Shown: piece after piece, positions 1 to 6,763 of the stretch
Layout: every line of letters starts with the position of its first letter
Position numbering within the stretch: the first letter of the stretch is position 1
From: Pseudomonadota bacterium
GTDB taxonomy: Bacteria > Pseudomonadota > Gammaproteobacteria > Steroidobacterales > Steroidobacteraceae
Direction of reading: 5' to 3'
NCBI GenBank assembly: GCA_003242275.1
Contig: QGUX01000197.1
Span: 1-6,834 of the forward strand
DNA: 6,834 nucleotides
Notes under the pieces: model-generated
What the model was told of the DNA's origin: nothing
The model's input: only the letters and a program-made list of their open reading frames with translations
The model's database searches: none
Made by a program: the position numbers and the translations under genes

Positions 1-375
1 ATCATGCGCACCTACGGCCTGTCGCTCGAGGAAGCCGGGCGCGCGAAGAAGGAAGGCGGCCTGCCGGCCAACTACCAGACCGACGTGCTCGATCCCTTCA
101 TCGACGACATGACGCAGCAGATCAGCCGTTCGCTGCAGTTCTACCTGGCTTCCGGCACCGGCCGCGAGCAGCCGGAGAAGGTGCTGGTGTGCGGCGGCTG
201 CGCCAACATCCCCGGCGTCGCCGACGTCGTGCAGAGCCGCATCGGCATCGAGGCCGAGAAGGGCGACCCGCTCGGCCAGATGCGCATCTCCTCGCGCGCG
301 CGCGCCCAGGCCGTGCAGCGCGACGCCACTTCACTTCTGACCGCGTGCGGTCTGGCCCTGCGGAGCTTCGACTGA
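1..375 (+). CDS. pilM: Type IV pilus assembly protein PilM, C-terminal part (5' end outside window)
   Basis: PilM is an actin-like (FtsA-fold) cytoplasmic ATP-binding protein. It docks on the inner-membrane PilN/PilO pair by binding the PilN N-terminal tail. Only about the last 124 codons are present; full-length PilM is usually around 350 residues. The reading frame is open from base 1, so the ATG at 4 is internal. The visible part shows a segment typical of late PilM (YGLSLEEAGRAKK), an amphipathic helix (DPFIDDMTQQISRSLQFYL), and the glycine-rich nucleotide-binding strand-turn VLVCGGCANIPGV, with its GG at codons 65-66. It ends in the characteristic LLTACGLALRSFD. The stop at 373-375 is one base before the pilN ATG, so translation is probably coupled. 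Identity is seen directly from family motifs; the N-terminal half cannot be assessed here. Confidence 0.95.
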   Translation: MMRTYGLSLEEAGRAKKEGGLPANYQTDVLDPFIDDMTQQISRSLQFYLASGTGREQPEKVLVCGGCANIPGVADVVQSRIGIEAEKGDPLGQMRISSRARAQAVQRDATSLLTACGLALRSFD

Positions 376-376
376 C

Positions 377-940
377 ATGCCTCGCATAAACCTCCTCCCC
401 TGGCGCGAACAGCAGCGCATCGAGCGCAAGAAGGCGTTCGGCGTCGGCATGTTCGCGGCGCTGGTCGGCGCCGCGGCCGTGGCCGGCGTGGCGTGGTTCG
501 TGATGAACCAGATGATCGACGCGCAGCGCGACCGCAACAACCGCCTGCGCGCCGAGATCCGCGAGCTCGACAAGAAGATCGAGGAGATCAACAGCCTCGA
601 CCAGCAGAAGCAGCAGCTGATCGCGCGCATGCAGATCATCGAGACGCTGCAGCGTTCGCGACCGGAGATCGTGCACGTGTTCGACACGTTCCCGCGCATC
701 ATCCCGGACGGCGTCTACCTGACGTCGATGACGCAGTCGGGGCGGCAGTTCAAGATCCTGGGCGTCACGCAGTCCGCTACCCGCGTGTCCAACTTCATCC
801 GCGCCATCGAGGGCTCCGAGTGGCTGAGGTACAAGGGACTCGAGGGCATCGACCGCAACAACTTCACGCTGAACCTGGAACAGGTCGCGGCTGCGGCCCC
901 GGCGCAGGCTTCCGCCCCGGCGCGTGCGAACCGCCAGTAG
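377..940 (+). CDS. pilN: Type IV pilus inner-membrane alignment protein PilN
   Basis: PilN is a bitopic inner-membrane protein of the T4P alignment subcomplex. Its cytoplasmic tail binds PilM and its periplasmic domain dimerises with PilO. The 187-residue length is normal for the family. The hallmark PilM-binding motif INLLPWRE is at residues 4-11, followed by a basic stretch (RIERKK). One transmembrane helix spans about 21-43, a heptad-like coiled coil about 46-92, and a ferredoxin-like periplasmic domain about 95-169. The last 17 residues are an Ala/Pro-rich tail, probably disordered. The ATG at 377 is fixed by the conserved N-terminal motif. A GGAG at 362-365 inside the end of pilM lies 11 bases upstream, rather far, so coupling to pilM translation is likely. 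It is the second pil gene visible, in standard order. Confidence 0.97.
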   Translation: MPRINLLPWREQQRIERKKAFGVGMFAALVGAAAVAGVAWFVMNQMIDAQRDRNNRLRAEIRELDKKIEEINSLDQQKQQLIARMQIIETLQRSRPEIVHVFDTFPRIIPDGVYLTSMTQSGRQFKILGVTQSATRVSNFIRAIEGSEWLRYKGLEGIDRNNFTLNLEQVAAAAPAQASAPARANRQ

Positions 941-945
941 GCCGC

Positions 946-949
946 AGGA
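946..949 (+). promoter_or_regulatory. Ribosome binding site for pilO
   Basis: An AGGA lies in the 15-base gap between the pilN stop and the pilO ATG, with 6 bases between it and the ATG at 956. It supports that start. Confidence 0.6.
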
Positions 950-955
950 CAATCC

Positions 956-1600
956 ATGAACCTCGAAGAACTCAAGCAACTCGATCCGAAGGATCCCGGC
1001 CGCTGGCCCTTCGCGGTCCGCGCCGGCGTGATCGCGATCTTCTTCGTGCTGGCCGCCGTGCTGCTGGTGTGGCTGGGCGTCTGGAACCGCAACAAGGACG
1101 AGCTGGCCAAGCTCGAGAAGGAAGAGGTCACGCTGCGCAACGAGTTCAAGACCAAGCACGCCAAGGCCGTGAACCTCGAGCTGTACAAGCAGCAGCTCGC
1201 CGAGATCGAGGCCTCTTTCGGCGCCATGCTGCGCCAGCTCCCGGGCCGCACCGAGATGGACGGCCTGCTCAACGACATCTCCCAGGCCGGCAGCGGCGTG
1301 GTCGTGCAGGACCTGTTCCAGCCGCAGGCCGAGGTGCCGCGCGACTTCTATGCCGAGCAGCCGATCAAGATCCGCGTCAGGGGCAGCTACCACCAGCTGG
1401 CCGAGTTCGTCAGCACCATCGCCGCCCTGCCACGCATCGTGACGCTGCATGACGTGAGCATCACCGCCCCGCGCGGTGCGGCGTACGACCAGCTGCAGAT
1501 GGACCTGACGGCCCGCACGTACCGCTACCTCGACGAAGAAGAGATCGCGGCCCGGACGTCCGAACAGAACCGCAACAACCGCAACCGCAGGCAGCGATGA
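956..1600 (+). CDS. pilO: Type IV pilus inner-membrane alignment protein PilO
   Basis: PilO is the inner-membrane partner of PilN. The heterodimer links the cytoplasmic PilM ring to PilP and the secretin, and takes part in pilus extension and retraction. The protein has 214 residues, a usual size. It shows a short cytoplasmic N-terminus (residues 1-18, with the family-typical LKQLDPKDPGRWPF), a single transmembrane helix about 19-43, and a charged coiled coil about 45-95. The signature LRQLPGRTEMDGLLNDISQAG-type segment covers about 92-112. A ferredoxin-like periplasmic core follows, with HQLAEFVSTIAALPRIVTLHDV at about 146-167. The C-terminal tail (about 193-214) is rich in Arg and Asn and probably disordered. 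The start is supported by an AGGA at 946-949. The last four bases are shared with pilP (ATGA), a translational-coupling arrangement. Confidence 0.97.
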   Translation: MNLEELKQLDPKDPGRWPFAVRAGVIAIFFVLAAVLLVWLGVWNRNKDELAKLEKEEVTLRNEFKTKHAKAVNLELYKQQLAEIEASFGAMLRQLPGRTEMDGLLNDISQAGSGVVVQDLFQPQAEVPRDFYAEQPIKIRVRGSYHQLAEFVSTIAALPRIVTLHDVSITAPRGAAYDQLQMDLTARTYRYLDEEEIAARTSEQNRNNRNRRQR

Positions 1601-2088
1601 TCAGAAAGGCAATCCCATTGCTGGCGCTGGCGCTGGCTGCCGGCTGCTCGTCGAAGGACGAGGACCTGGCGCGCTTCATCGCGCAGACCAAGCAGGAGCA
1701 GCCCACCGGCATCGAGCAGCTCCCGCAGATCAAGCCCTACGAGAGCTTCACTTACGCCGCACAGCACCTGCGTTCGCCGTTCGTGCCCGGCGGCTCGGGC
1801 GAATCCAGCCGCGTGCGGCCGAACAGCACGCGCAACCGCGAGCACCTCGAGCAGTTCCCGCTCGACACGCTGCAGATGAAGGGGACGATGGACATCGGCG
1901 GCCGCACCTACGCCCTGGTGCAGACTCGCGACGGCATCGTGCACCGCGTGCTGCCTGGCAATTACCTGGGCCAGAACGAGGGCAGGATCACCGGCATCGA
2001 GCCCTCGCGTATCAGCATCATCGAGATCGTGCCCGATGGACTTGGTGGATTCATGGAGCGCCCGGCCTCGCTGACCTTGGCCGAATGA
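1597..2088 (+). CDS. pilP: Type IV pilus assembly lipoprotein PilP
   Basis: PilP is an inner-membrane lipoprotein that binds PilN/PilO in the periplasm and contacts the PilQ N-terminal (N0) region, joining the inner-membrane complex to the secretin. The 163 residues begin with a lipoprotein signal peptide: MIRK, a hydrophobic core, then LAAGC with the lipidated cysteine at C17. The residue at -3 is Ala rather than the commoner Leu, so the lipobox is slightly off consensus. The extended region about 24-65 carries the family pattern ARFIAQTKQ...IEQLPQIKPYESFTY...LRSPF, which in homologues wraps along PilN/PilO. The C-terminal beta-sandwich domain is about 87-160 (FPLDTLQMKGTM...ALVQTRDGIVHRVLPGNYLGQNEGRI). 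The start lies within the ATGA overlap with pilO. Confidence 0.96.
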   Translation: MIRKAIPLLALALAAGCSSKDEDLARFIAQTKQEQPTGIEQLPQIKPYESFTYAAQHLRSPFVPGGSGESSRVRPNSTRNREHLEQFPLDTLQMKGTMDIGGRTYALVQTRDGIVHRVLPGNYLGQNEGRITGIEPSRISIIEIVPDGLGGFMERPASLTLAE

Positions 2089-2092
2089 TGGC

Positions 2093-2098
2093 AGGAGA
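2093..2098 (+). promoter_or_regulatory. Ribosome binding site for pilQ
   Basis: AGGAGA lies in the 18-base gap between pilP and pilQ, with 8 bases between it and the ATG at 2107. It is the strongest Shine-Dalgarno in the window. It fits the need for many PilQ subunits per secretin ring and fixes the pilQ start. Confidence 0.75.
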
Positions 2099-2106
2099 GA
2101 TTCGAA

Positions 2107-4269
2107 ATGAACCGTAGTATCGCCATAACCCCGACGTTGCGCGGCATGCTGCTGGCGGCGCTGGCCATCATCGCCGCTCCGGGCGTCATGGCCGCACAGT
2201 CCGGCAACACGCTGCAGTCGGTGGACGTGCAGCCGCTGGGCACGCAGGGCGTGCAGGTCGTCCTGACCACCAGTGCCCCGGCTACCGAGCCGCATGCCTT
2301 CTCCATCGAGAACCCGGCACGCGTCTCCCTGACGCTGCAGGACACCGCACTGGGCGTGGCGCAGCGGCGCATGGACGTGCGCAGCAACGGCCTGGACAGC
2401 GTGCTGTTCGCCGAGGCCGACGGGCGCACCCGGGTGGTGCTGAACCTCGACCAGACCCTGCCGTACACCACGCGCGTCGACGGCAACCGCATCATCGTGA
2501 CGCTGGGCGCTGCCGCCGCCGGTGCCAGTGCCGGTGCAGCCGTCGCCGCGGCGCCGCAGGCCGGTGCAGGTACGACCGCCGCGCCGCTGCCGCGCATGGG
2601 CCGCGGCATCCAGACCATCGACTTCCGCCGCTCCGGCGACGGCTCGGGCGCCGGCCGCCTGATCGTGCGACTGGGAGATCCGCGTACGCCGGTGAACCTG
2701 CGCCAGCAGGGCAACCAGATCGTGGTCGACTTCGTGGGCGCCGAGCTGCCCGCGGAGCTGCGCCGCCGCTATGACGTGACCGACTTCGCCACCCCGGTCA
2801 CCGGCTTCGACGCGCTGGGCACCGCCAACGGCGCGCAGATCGTCATCAACGCCTCGGGTGACTTCGAGCAGCTGGCCTACCAGGCCGAGGACCAGTACGT
2901 CATCGAGGTGCAGCCGCGGCGCCAGCTGCGCGCCAACGTGATCGACCGCCCGACCTACACGGGCGAGCGCATGAGCGCCAACTTCCAGGACATTCCCGTG
3001 CGCACGCTGCTGTCGCTGATCGGCGAGACCAGCGGCCGCAACATCTTCGTCGACGATTCCGTGTCCGGCAGCGTGACGCTGCGCTTCGAGAGCCTGCCCT
3101 GGGACCAGGTGCTGGACATCGTGCTGCGCCTGAAGGGCCTGGACAAGCGCGTGCATGACAACGCCATCATCATCGGACCCACGGCGCAGCTCGCCGCCCG
3201 CGAGAAGGCCGAGCTGGCCGCGCGCCAGGAGGTGCAGGAGCTGGCGCCGCTGCGCACCGAGGTGGTACAGGTCAACTTCGCCAAGGCCCAGGACATCGCC
3301 ACGCTGATCCGTTCGCAGGGCAGCGGCTCGCTGCTGTCCTCGCGCGGCAATGTATCCGTGTATCCGGGCATCAACGCGCTGCTGATCCAGGACACCGCCG
3401 AGAGCATCGCCGCGATCCGGGACCTGGTGTCGCAGCTCGACATCCCCGTGCGCCAGGTGCGCATCGAGGCCCGCATCGTGGCCGTCAGCGAGGACTTCCA
3501 GCGCCAGCTCGGTGTGCGCTTCGGCGCCACCGGCGTGCGCTCCAACGGCTCCCGCGGCGTGTTCGGCACCACGGGCACCGGCGAGGGCACGGACGTGATC
3601 CTCGATTCCGCGCTGAACAACATCTCCGGTGGCGGCGGCCCGTTCCCGGTGGACATCCCGGCCGGCCCCAACCGCTACAACGTGGACCTGCCGGTGGCCA
3701 ACCCGGCCGGCAGCATCGCCTTCATGCTGCTGGGCAGCGACTACCTGCTCGACCTCGAGCTGTCGGCGGCCCAGAACGAGGGCCAGGGGGAGGTGATTTC
3801 CTCGCCCAGCATCATCGTCGCCAACCAGCAGGAGGCCGTCATCGCCCAGGGCACGGAGATCCCGTACCAGGAGGCGGCCTCGAGCGGCGCCACGTCGGTG
3901 TCGTTCAAGGATGCCAAGACCTCGCTGTCGGTGACGCCGCTGATCACTCCCGACAACCGGCTGATCCTCGACATCGTGGTGATGAAGGAGCGGCCGGGCC
4001 AGTTCGTGGTGGGCGTGGGCGGCGGCCAGATCCCCGCCATCGACTCCAGCGAGATCCGTACCCGGGTGGTCGTCAACGACGGCGAGACCGTCGTGCTGGG
4101 CGGCATCCTCGAGACGGAGCGGCGCGAGACCGTGAAGAAGGTGCCGCTGCTGGGTGACGTGCCCATCTTCGGCCATCTCTTCAAGACCACGGACCGGGTC
4201 AACAACAAGGACGAGCTGCTGATCTTCGTCACGCCCAAGATCGTGCGCGAAGGCGCGCGCGTCAACTGA
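2107..4269 (+). CDS. pilQ: Type IV pilus secretin PilQ
   Basis: PilQ is the outer-membrane secretin, a multimeric gated channel through which the pilus exits. The 720 residues are in the normal range. A Sec signal peptide covers about 1-29 (cleavage near VMA|A). Two peptidoglycan-binding AMIN domains follow, about 36-133 and 167-269, separated by an Ala/Gly-rich linker (134-162). The secretin/TonB short N-terminal (N0) domain is about 288-358 (SANFQDIPVRTLLSLIGE...), and the N1/KH-like domain is about 384-446. The secretin barrel domain runs about 450-712, with VEARIVAV-like RIEARIVAV, GEVISSPSIIVANQQEAVIAQGTEIPY, and the near-universal VPLLGDVPIFGHLFK at 679-693. It ends NNKDELLIFVTPKIV, as expected. 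A Gly/Asn-rich loop at 472-530 is the usual variable part. The gene is intact, with no frameshift. Confidence 0.98.
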   Translation: MNRSIAITPTLRGMLLAALAIIAAPGVMAAQSGNTLQSVDVQPLGTQGVQVVLTTSAPATEPHAFSIENPARVSLTLQDTALGVAQRRMDVRSNGLDSVLFAEADGRTRVVLNLDQTLPYTTRVDGNRIIVTLGAAAAGASAGAAVAAAPQAGAGTTAAPLPRMGRGIQTIDFRRSGDGSGAGRLIVRLGDPRTPVNLRQQGNQIVVDFVGAELPAELRRRYDVTDFATPVTGFDALGTANGAQIVINASGDFEQLAYQAEDQYVIEVQPRRQLRANVIDRPTYTGERMSANFQDIPVRTLLSLIGETSGRNIFVDDSVSGSVTLRFESLPWDQVLDIVLRLKGLDKRVHDNAIIIGPTAQLAAREKAELAARQEVQELAPLRTEVVQVNFAKAQDIATLIRSQGSGSLLSSRGNVSVYPGINALLIQDTAESIAAIRDLVSQLDIPVRQVRIEARIVAVSEDFQRQLGVRFGATGVRSNGSRGVFGTTGTGEGTDVILDSALNNISGGGGPFPVDIPAGPNRYNVDLPVANPAGSIAFMLLGSDYLLDLELSAAQNEGQGEVISSPSIIVANQQEAVIAQGTEIPYQEAASSGATSVSFKDAKTSLSVTPLITPDNRLILDIVVMKERPGQFVVGVGGGQIPAIDSSEIRTRVVVNDGETVVLGGILETERRETVKKVPLLGDVPIFGHLFKTTDRVNNKDELLIFVTPKIVREGARVN

Positions 4270-4294
4270 GGCCAACCGGACGGAACCAACGGAC

Positions 4295-6649
4295 ATGAAT
4301 ATGCGTAACAAGATTCTTGGTTCACTTCTTGCCTTGGTGCTGGTGGCCTGCGGAAGCGACGATGCCTTCGTCGGTGGTGGCAATGGCCCCGGCCCTGGTC
4401 CTGGCCCGGGTCCTGGGCTGCCCGAGGTCGCACACTTGGTGTTGGCCTCGAGCGCTACGTCGATCCCAGCAGACGGTTCGCAGGCTGCGGAGATTCGCGC
4501 GCTGCTGCTCGACGAGAATCGCGTCGCCGTCCCGGGCGTGCCCGTGACTTTTTCAGCCGACTCTGGAGCCCTGAGCGCAGGCGTCGTGCAGAGCGGCGAT
4601 GACGGCTATGCCGTCGTTACACTTACGAATGGTGGCGACAGCACGCCTCGCAGCATCGTCGTGACCGCAACGGCGGAGGAATGGACGGCGACTGTGACGG
4701 TTGGCGTGGGTACGGTGGTTTCCTCCACGCCAGTGAGCAGCATCAAGCTGCTCTCAAGCTCAACGACGATGCCGTCGGACGGCTCTGCTCCGGCAACCAT
4801 TGTGGCTGTGGTCCTGGGCGAGGGTAACCTTGCGCTCGCCGGGGTGCCGGTCTCCTTCTCGGCCGATTCGGGTGGCCTGGTCGTGACGCGTGGCGTCACG
4901 GACAACAACGGCGAGGCGGTGGCGATCCTCAATACCGCGGGTGATACCTCGACTCGCACGATCGCGGTGACGGCGATGGCTGGCAGTGAAGACGACACGA
5001 TAACCGTGGATGTGGTGCCTGCCATTTCCGGCACTTCGGTCCGCATCGGTAATGGCGCGTTCACCAGCTTCGTGCCGAATGTCATCGGTATTGCCCCGTC
5101 GAGCATCTCTGCCGGTGGCAGCACGACACTGGTCGTGAACCTGGTTCGGCAGGACGGTTCTCTGTATACCTCGCCGGTGACGGTCTCGTTCAATTCTCCG
5201 TGCGTGGCAGCCCAGACGGCTGAGTTCCGCGTGGGTGACCAGGCGCAGTCGAGCGTGACCACCACCACGGGTCAGGTGAACGTCACCTACGTGGCCAAGG
5301 GCTGTCAGGGTGGCGACACAATCTCAGCCCGTGCGAGCGTCGAGGGCCAGATCCTTGAGGCTACTGGTATCGTGACCGTTGCGCCGGCTTCGGCGGGCGC
5401 CATCGCGTTCGTGTCGGCTGCGCCGGAGAACATCGCCCTGAAGAATACCGGTGAGGCATCGAGGCCCGAGACCAGCATCGTGGTCTTCAAGGTGACCGAC
5501 GCGACCGGTGGTCCGGTTGCCGGTCAGCGGGTGAATTTCAGTCTCAGCACGGATGTGGGTGGTATCTCCCTGTCTACGACCAGCGAGGTGACGGACGCCC
5601 TCGGCAACGTGCAGGTGGTGGTGAACTCAGGTACGGTCGCCACGACGGTGAGGGTGGCGGCGTCGCTGGATGACAAGCCGCTGATCAGTACGCAGTCGAG
5701 CGCCCTGACCATTTCGACGGGTATTCCGACCCACCAGCGTTTCTCGCTGTCGGTCGACCGGTTCAACATCGACGCCTTTGGTGTCGACGGCGTGGAAACC
5801 ACGATCACGGCCAGGCTGGGCGACCGCTTCGGCAACCCGGTGCCCGATGGAACGCCGGTGTCGTTCCAGGCAGAGGCGGGTGGCTCTATCGATCCGCAGT
5901 GCTTCACCGGACCTACGTACGGGTTTGAGGTCGGTACATGCTCCGTGAAGTTCAGGAGCCATGGCGATCGCATGCCGGATGGTCGCGTGAGCATTCTGGC
6001 GACAGTCATCGGTGAGGAGTCGTTCCTGGACCTGGATGGCGATGGAACGTTCAGCGAAGGCGACCACTTGCTCGAAGACCTGTCCGAGCCGTGGCTCGAT
6101 CTGGATGAGAATGGTGTGTATGACGTTGATCAGGAGCCGTTCTACGACTTCTTCCCGGATCAGAGCTATACGTACGGCGACGGTCCGCTCAACAAGGGCT
6201 TCAACGGCGTGTTGTGCGACTTCGAATGTGCGCAGAGCCCCACGATCGGTCTCGGTCGCCAGACCGTGCTGGTTTTGTCTGCCGGCGGGCAGGTGAGGCT
6301 GGACCTCACGTCCCACGATCCCAGCAATCCGATTCCTATGACGGTGGACGGCCGGGAGCGGGTCACGTTCTGGGTCAGGGATGTGAATGGCAACCCGTTG
6401 CCGCAGGGCAGCAAGGTGTCCGTTTCGCTTGACAAGGTCACGGAGGCCATGGAGTTGAAGGTCCTCGGCGTGTCGAGCCAGGACGTGCCGTCGACGAACG
6501 CGAAGCCCGGTTTCCAGGTTGATGGCGAGACTTCGTTCTCGTTCGAGATCATGGCGTCCAAGTCGGTTGGAACCGGCTTCCTGACGGTGACCGTCGAAGT
6601 CCCCGGCAGGAGCCCGGTCTCCTGGACGTTTGACTTGGCCGTGAACTGA
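4295..6649 (+). CDS. Multi-domain Ig-like (Big_1/invasin-type) lipoprotein with EF-hand-like calcium loops
   Basis: This is a predicted exported lipoprotein of unproven function, 784 residues. The N-terminus has a short basic start, a hydrophobic core and lipobox LVAC with the lipidated cysteine at C19. Gly at +2 and no Asp there favour the outer membrane. A flexible Gly-Pro linker covers 27-41. Beta-sandwich repeats of Big_1 type follow at about 48-140, 150-241, 248-364, 368-476 and 482-573. Shared hallmarks include VPVTFSADSG at 82-91 and VPVSFSADSG at 184-193. An acidic insert, about 574-650, holds EF-hand-like loops, and a last beta-rich domain is about 651-784. Cysteines other than C19 come in pairs: 303/337, 536/549 and 641/645. 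The gene starts 25 bp after pilQ with no terminator between, so co-transcription is likely. Adhesion, surface display or support of the pilus are possible roles, all inferred. The start could instead be the ATG at 4301 (Met3), which has GGA 7 bases upstream; neither site is strong. T-ending codons look commoner than in the pil genes. Confidence 0.9.
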   Translation: MNMRNKILGSLLALVLVACGSDDAFVGGGNGPGPGPGPGPGLPEVAHLVLASSATSIPADGSQAAEIRALLLDENRVAVPGVPVTFSADSGALSAGVVQSGDDGYAVVTLTNGGDSTPRSIVVTATAEEWTATVTVGVGTVVSSTPVSSIKLLSSSTTMPSDGSAPATIVAVVLGEGNLALAGVPVSFSADSGGLVVTRGVTDNNGEAVAILNTAGDTSTRTIAVTAMAGSEDDTITVDVVPAISGTSVRIGNGAFTSFVPNVIGIAPSSISAGGSTTLVVNLVRQDGSLYTSPVTVSFNSPCVAAQTAEFRVGDQAQSSVTTTTGQVNVTYVAKGCQGGDTISARASVEGQILEATGIVTVAPASAGAIAFVSAAPENIALKNTGEASRPETSIVVFKVTDATGGPVAGQRVNFSLSTDVGGISLSTTSEVTDALGNVQVVVNSGTVATTVRVAASLDDKPLISTQSSALTISTGIPTHQRFSLSVDRFNIDAFGVDGVETTITARLGDRFGNPVPDGTPVSFQAEAGGSIDPQCFTGPTYGFEVGTCSVKFRSHGDRMPDGRVSILATVIGEESFLDLDGDGTFSEGDHLLEDLSEPWLDLDENGVYDVDQEPFYDFFPDQSYTYGDGPLNKGFNGVLCDFECAQSPTIGLGRQTVLVLSAGGQVRLDLTSHDPSNPIPMTVDGRERVTFWVRDVNGNPLPQGSKVSVSLDKVTEAMELKVLGVSSQDVPSTNAKPGFQVDGETSFSFEIMASKSVGTGFLTVTVEVPGRSPVSWTFDLAVN
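4385..4417 (+). repeat. In-frame hexanucleotide repeat encoding the Gly-Pro linker
   Basis: Five tandem imperfect copies of the hexamer GGYCCN, then a final GGG, encode alternating Gly-Pro (residues 31-41) just after the lipidation site. The copies differ at wobble positions. Because the unit is six bases, copy-number change would alter linker length without breaking the frame. The likely role is a flexible or extended spacer between the membrane anchor and the first Ig-like domain. Confidence 0.8.
6029..6181 (+). other. EF-hand-like (dockerin-type) calcium-loop cluster within the Ig-like lipoprotein
   Basis: The first loop, residues 579-590 (DLDGDGTFSEGD), is a canonical 12-residue calcium loop: Asp at 1, 3, 5 and 12, Gly at 6, Ser at 9. 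The second begins at D602 (DLDENGVYDVDQE): Asp at 1, 3 and 9, Asn at 5, Gly at 6, with Gln at 12 and Glu at 13, so it is near-canonical. A third, degenerate candidate spans 618-629 with Asp at 1, 5 and 12. It is followed closely by a CDFEC pair (641/645). Calcium binding is inferred from the residue spacing. Confidence 0.65.
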
Positions 6650-6675
6650 GGCGACGTCTTCGGACAATCGGCATC

Positions 6676-6712
6676 AAAGACGAGGCCGCCTTCGGGCGGC
6701 CTCGTCTTTTTT
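6676..6712 (+). terminator. Intrinsic (Rho-independent) terminator at the end of the pil/Ig-lipoprotein transcript
   Basis: The left arm AGACGAGGCCGCC (6678-6690) is perfectly complementary to GGCGGCCTCGTCT (6695-6707), and the A's at 6676-6677 extend the pairing into the T tract. The loop is TTCG closed by C-G, giving the very stable C(UUCG)G tetraloop in RNA. A run of six T's (6707-6712) follows. It lies 26 bases after the lipoprotein stop. This is the first terminator visible after pilM, which supports one transcript through the lipoprotein gene. The A's before the left arm give only a short T run on the opposite strand, so it mainly serves + strand transcripts. Confidence 0.93.
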
Positions 6713-6743
6713 CAACCGCCCTCCGTTAGCCGTACCACCCTGC

Positions 6744-6752
6744 TGGCATAAT
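6744..6752 (+). promoter_or_regulatory. Probable extended -10 promoter for aroK
   Basis: TGG followed by CATAAT (hexamer at 6747-6752) matches the sigma-70 extended -10 pattern TGnTATAAT at all but one position. The best -35 candidate, TTAGCC at 6726-6731 with a 15-base spacer, is poor, as is common for extended -10 promoters. Transcription would start at about 6758-6761, only a few bases before the aroK ATG. The site lies just after the upstream terminator, where a new promoter is expected. Confidence 0.5.
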
Positions 6753-6763
6753 CCAGCCGATCC

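Noticed and set aside
122..1450. A 442-codon minus-strand open frame, and a 319-codon + strand frame at 493-1452, overlapping pilM, pilN and pilO.
   Set aside because: Both are out-of-frame shadows with Arg- or Leu-skewed composition and no motif; the real genes explain the region fully.
4270..4294. Possible separate promoter or terminator between pilQ and the Ig-like gene.
   Set aside because: The 25-base gap has no hairpin with a T run and no -10-like hexamer.
1525..4383. A 952-codon open frame on the minus strand, opposite pilP and pilQ.
   Set aside because: The overlying + strand genes have complete family motifs. The antisense product is His/Arg/Ala/Val-rich low-complexity sequence with no recognisable domain, the usual shadow of GC-rich coding DNA.
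4544..4876. Possible recombinogenic direct repeat from the two FSADSG Ig modules.
   Set aside because: The protein motif is repeated, but the DNA copies differ at many wobble positions, so there is no long identical repeat.
5627..6667. A 346-codon minus-strand open frame opposite the end of the Ig-like gene.
   Set aside because: No domain is visible, its composition is skewed to Arg and Val, and it lies across a well-structured + strand protein.
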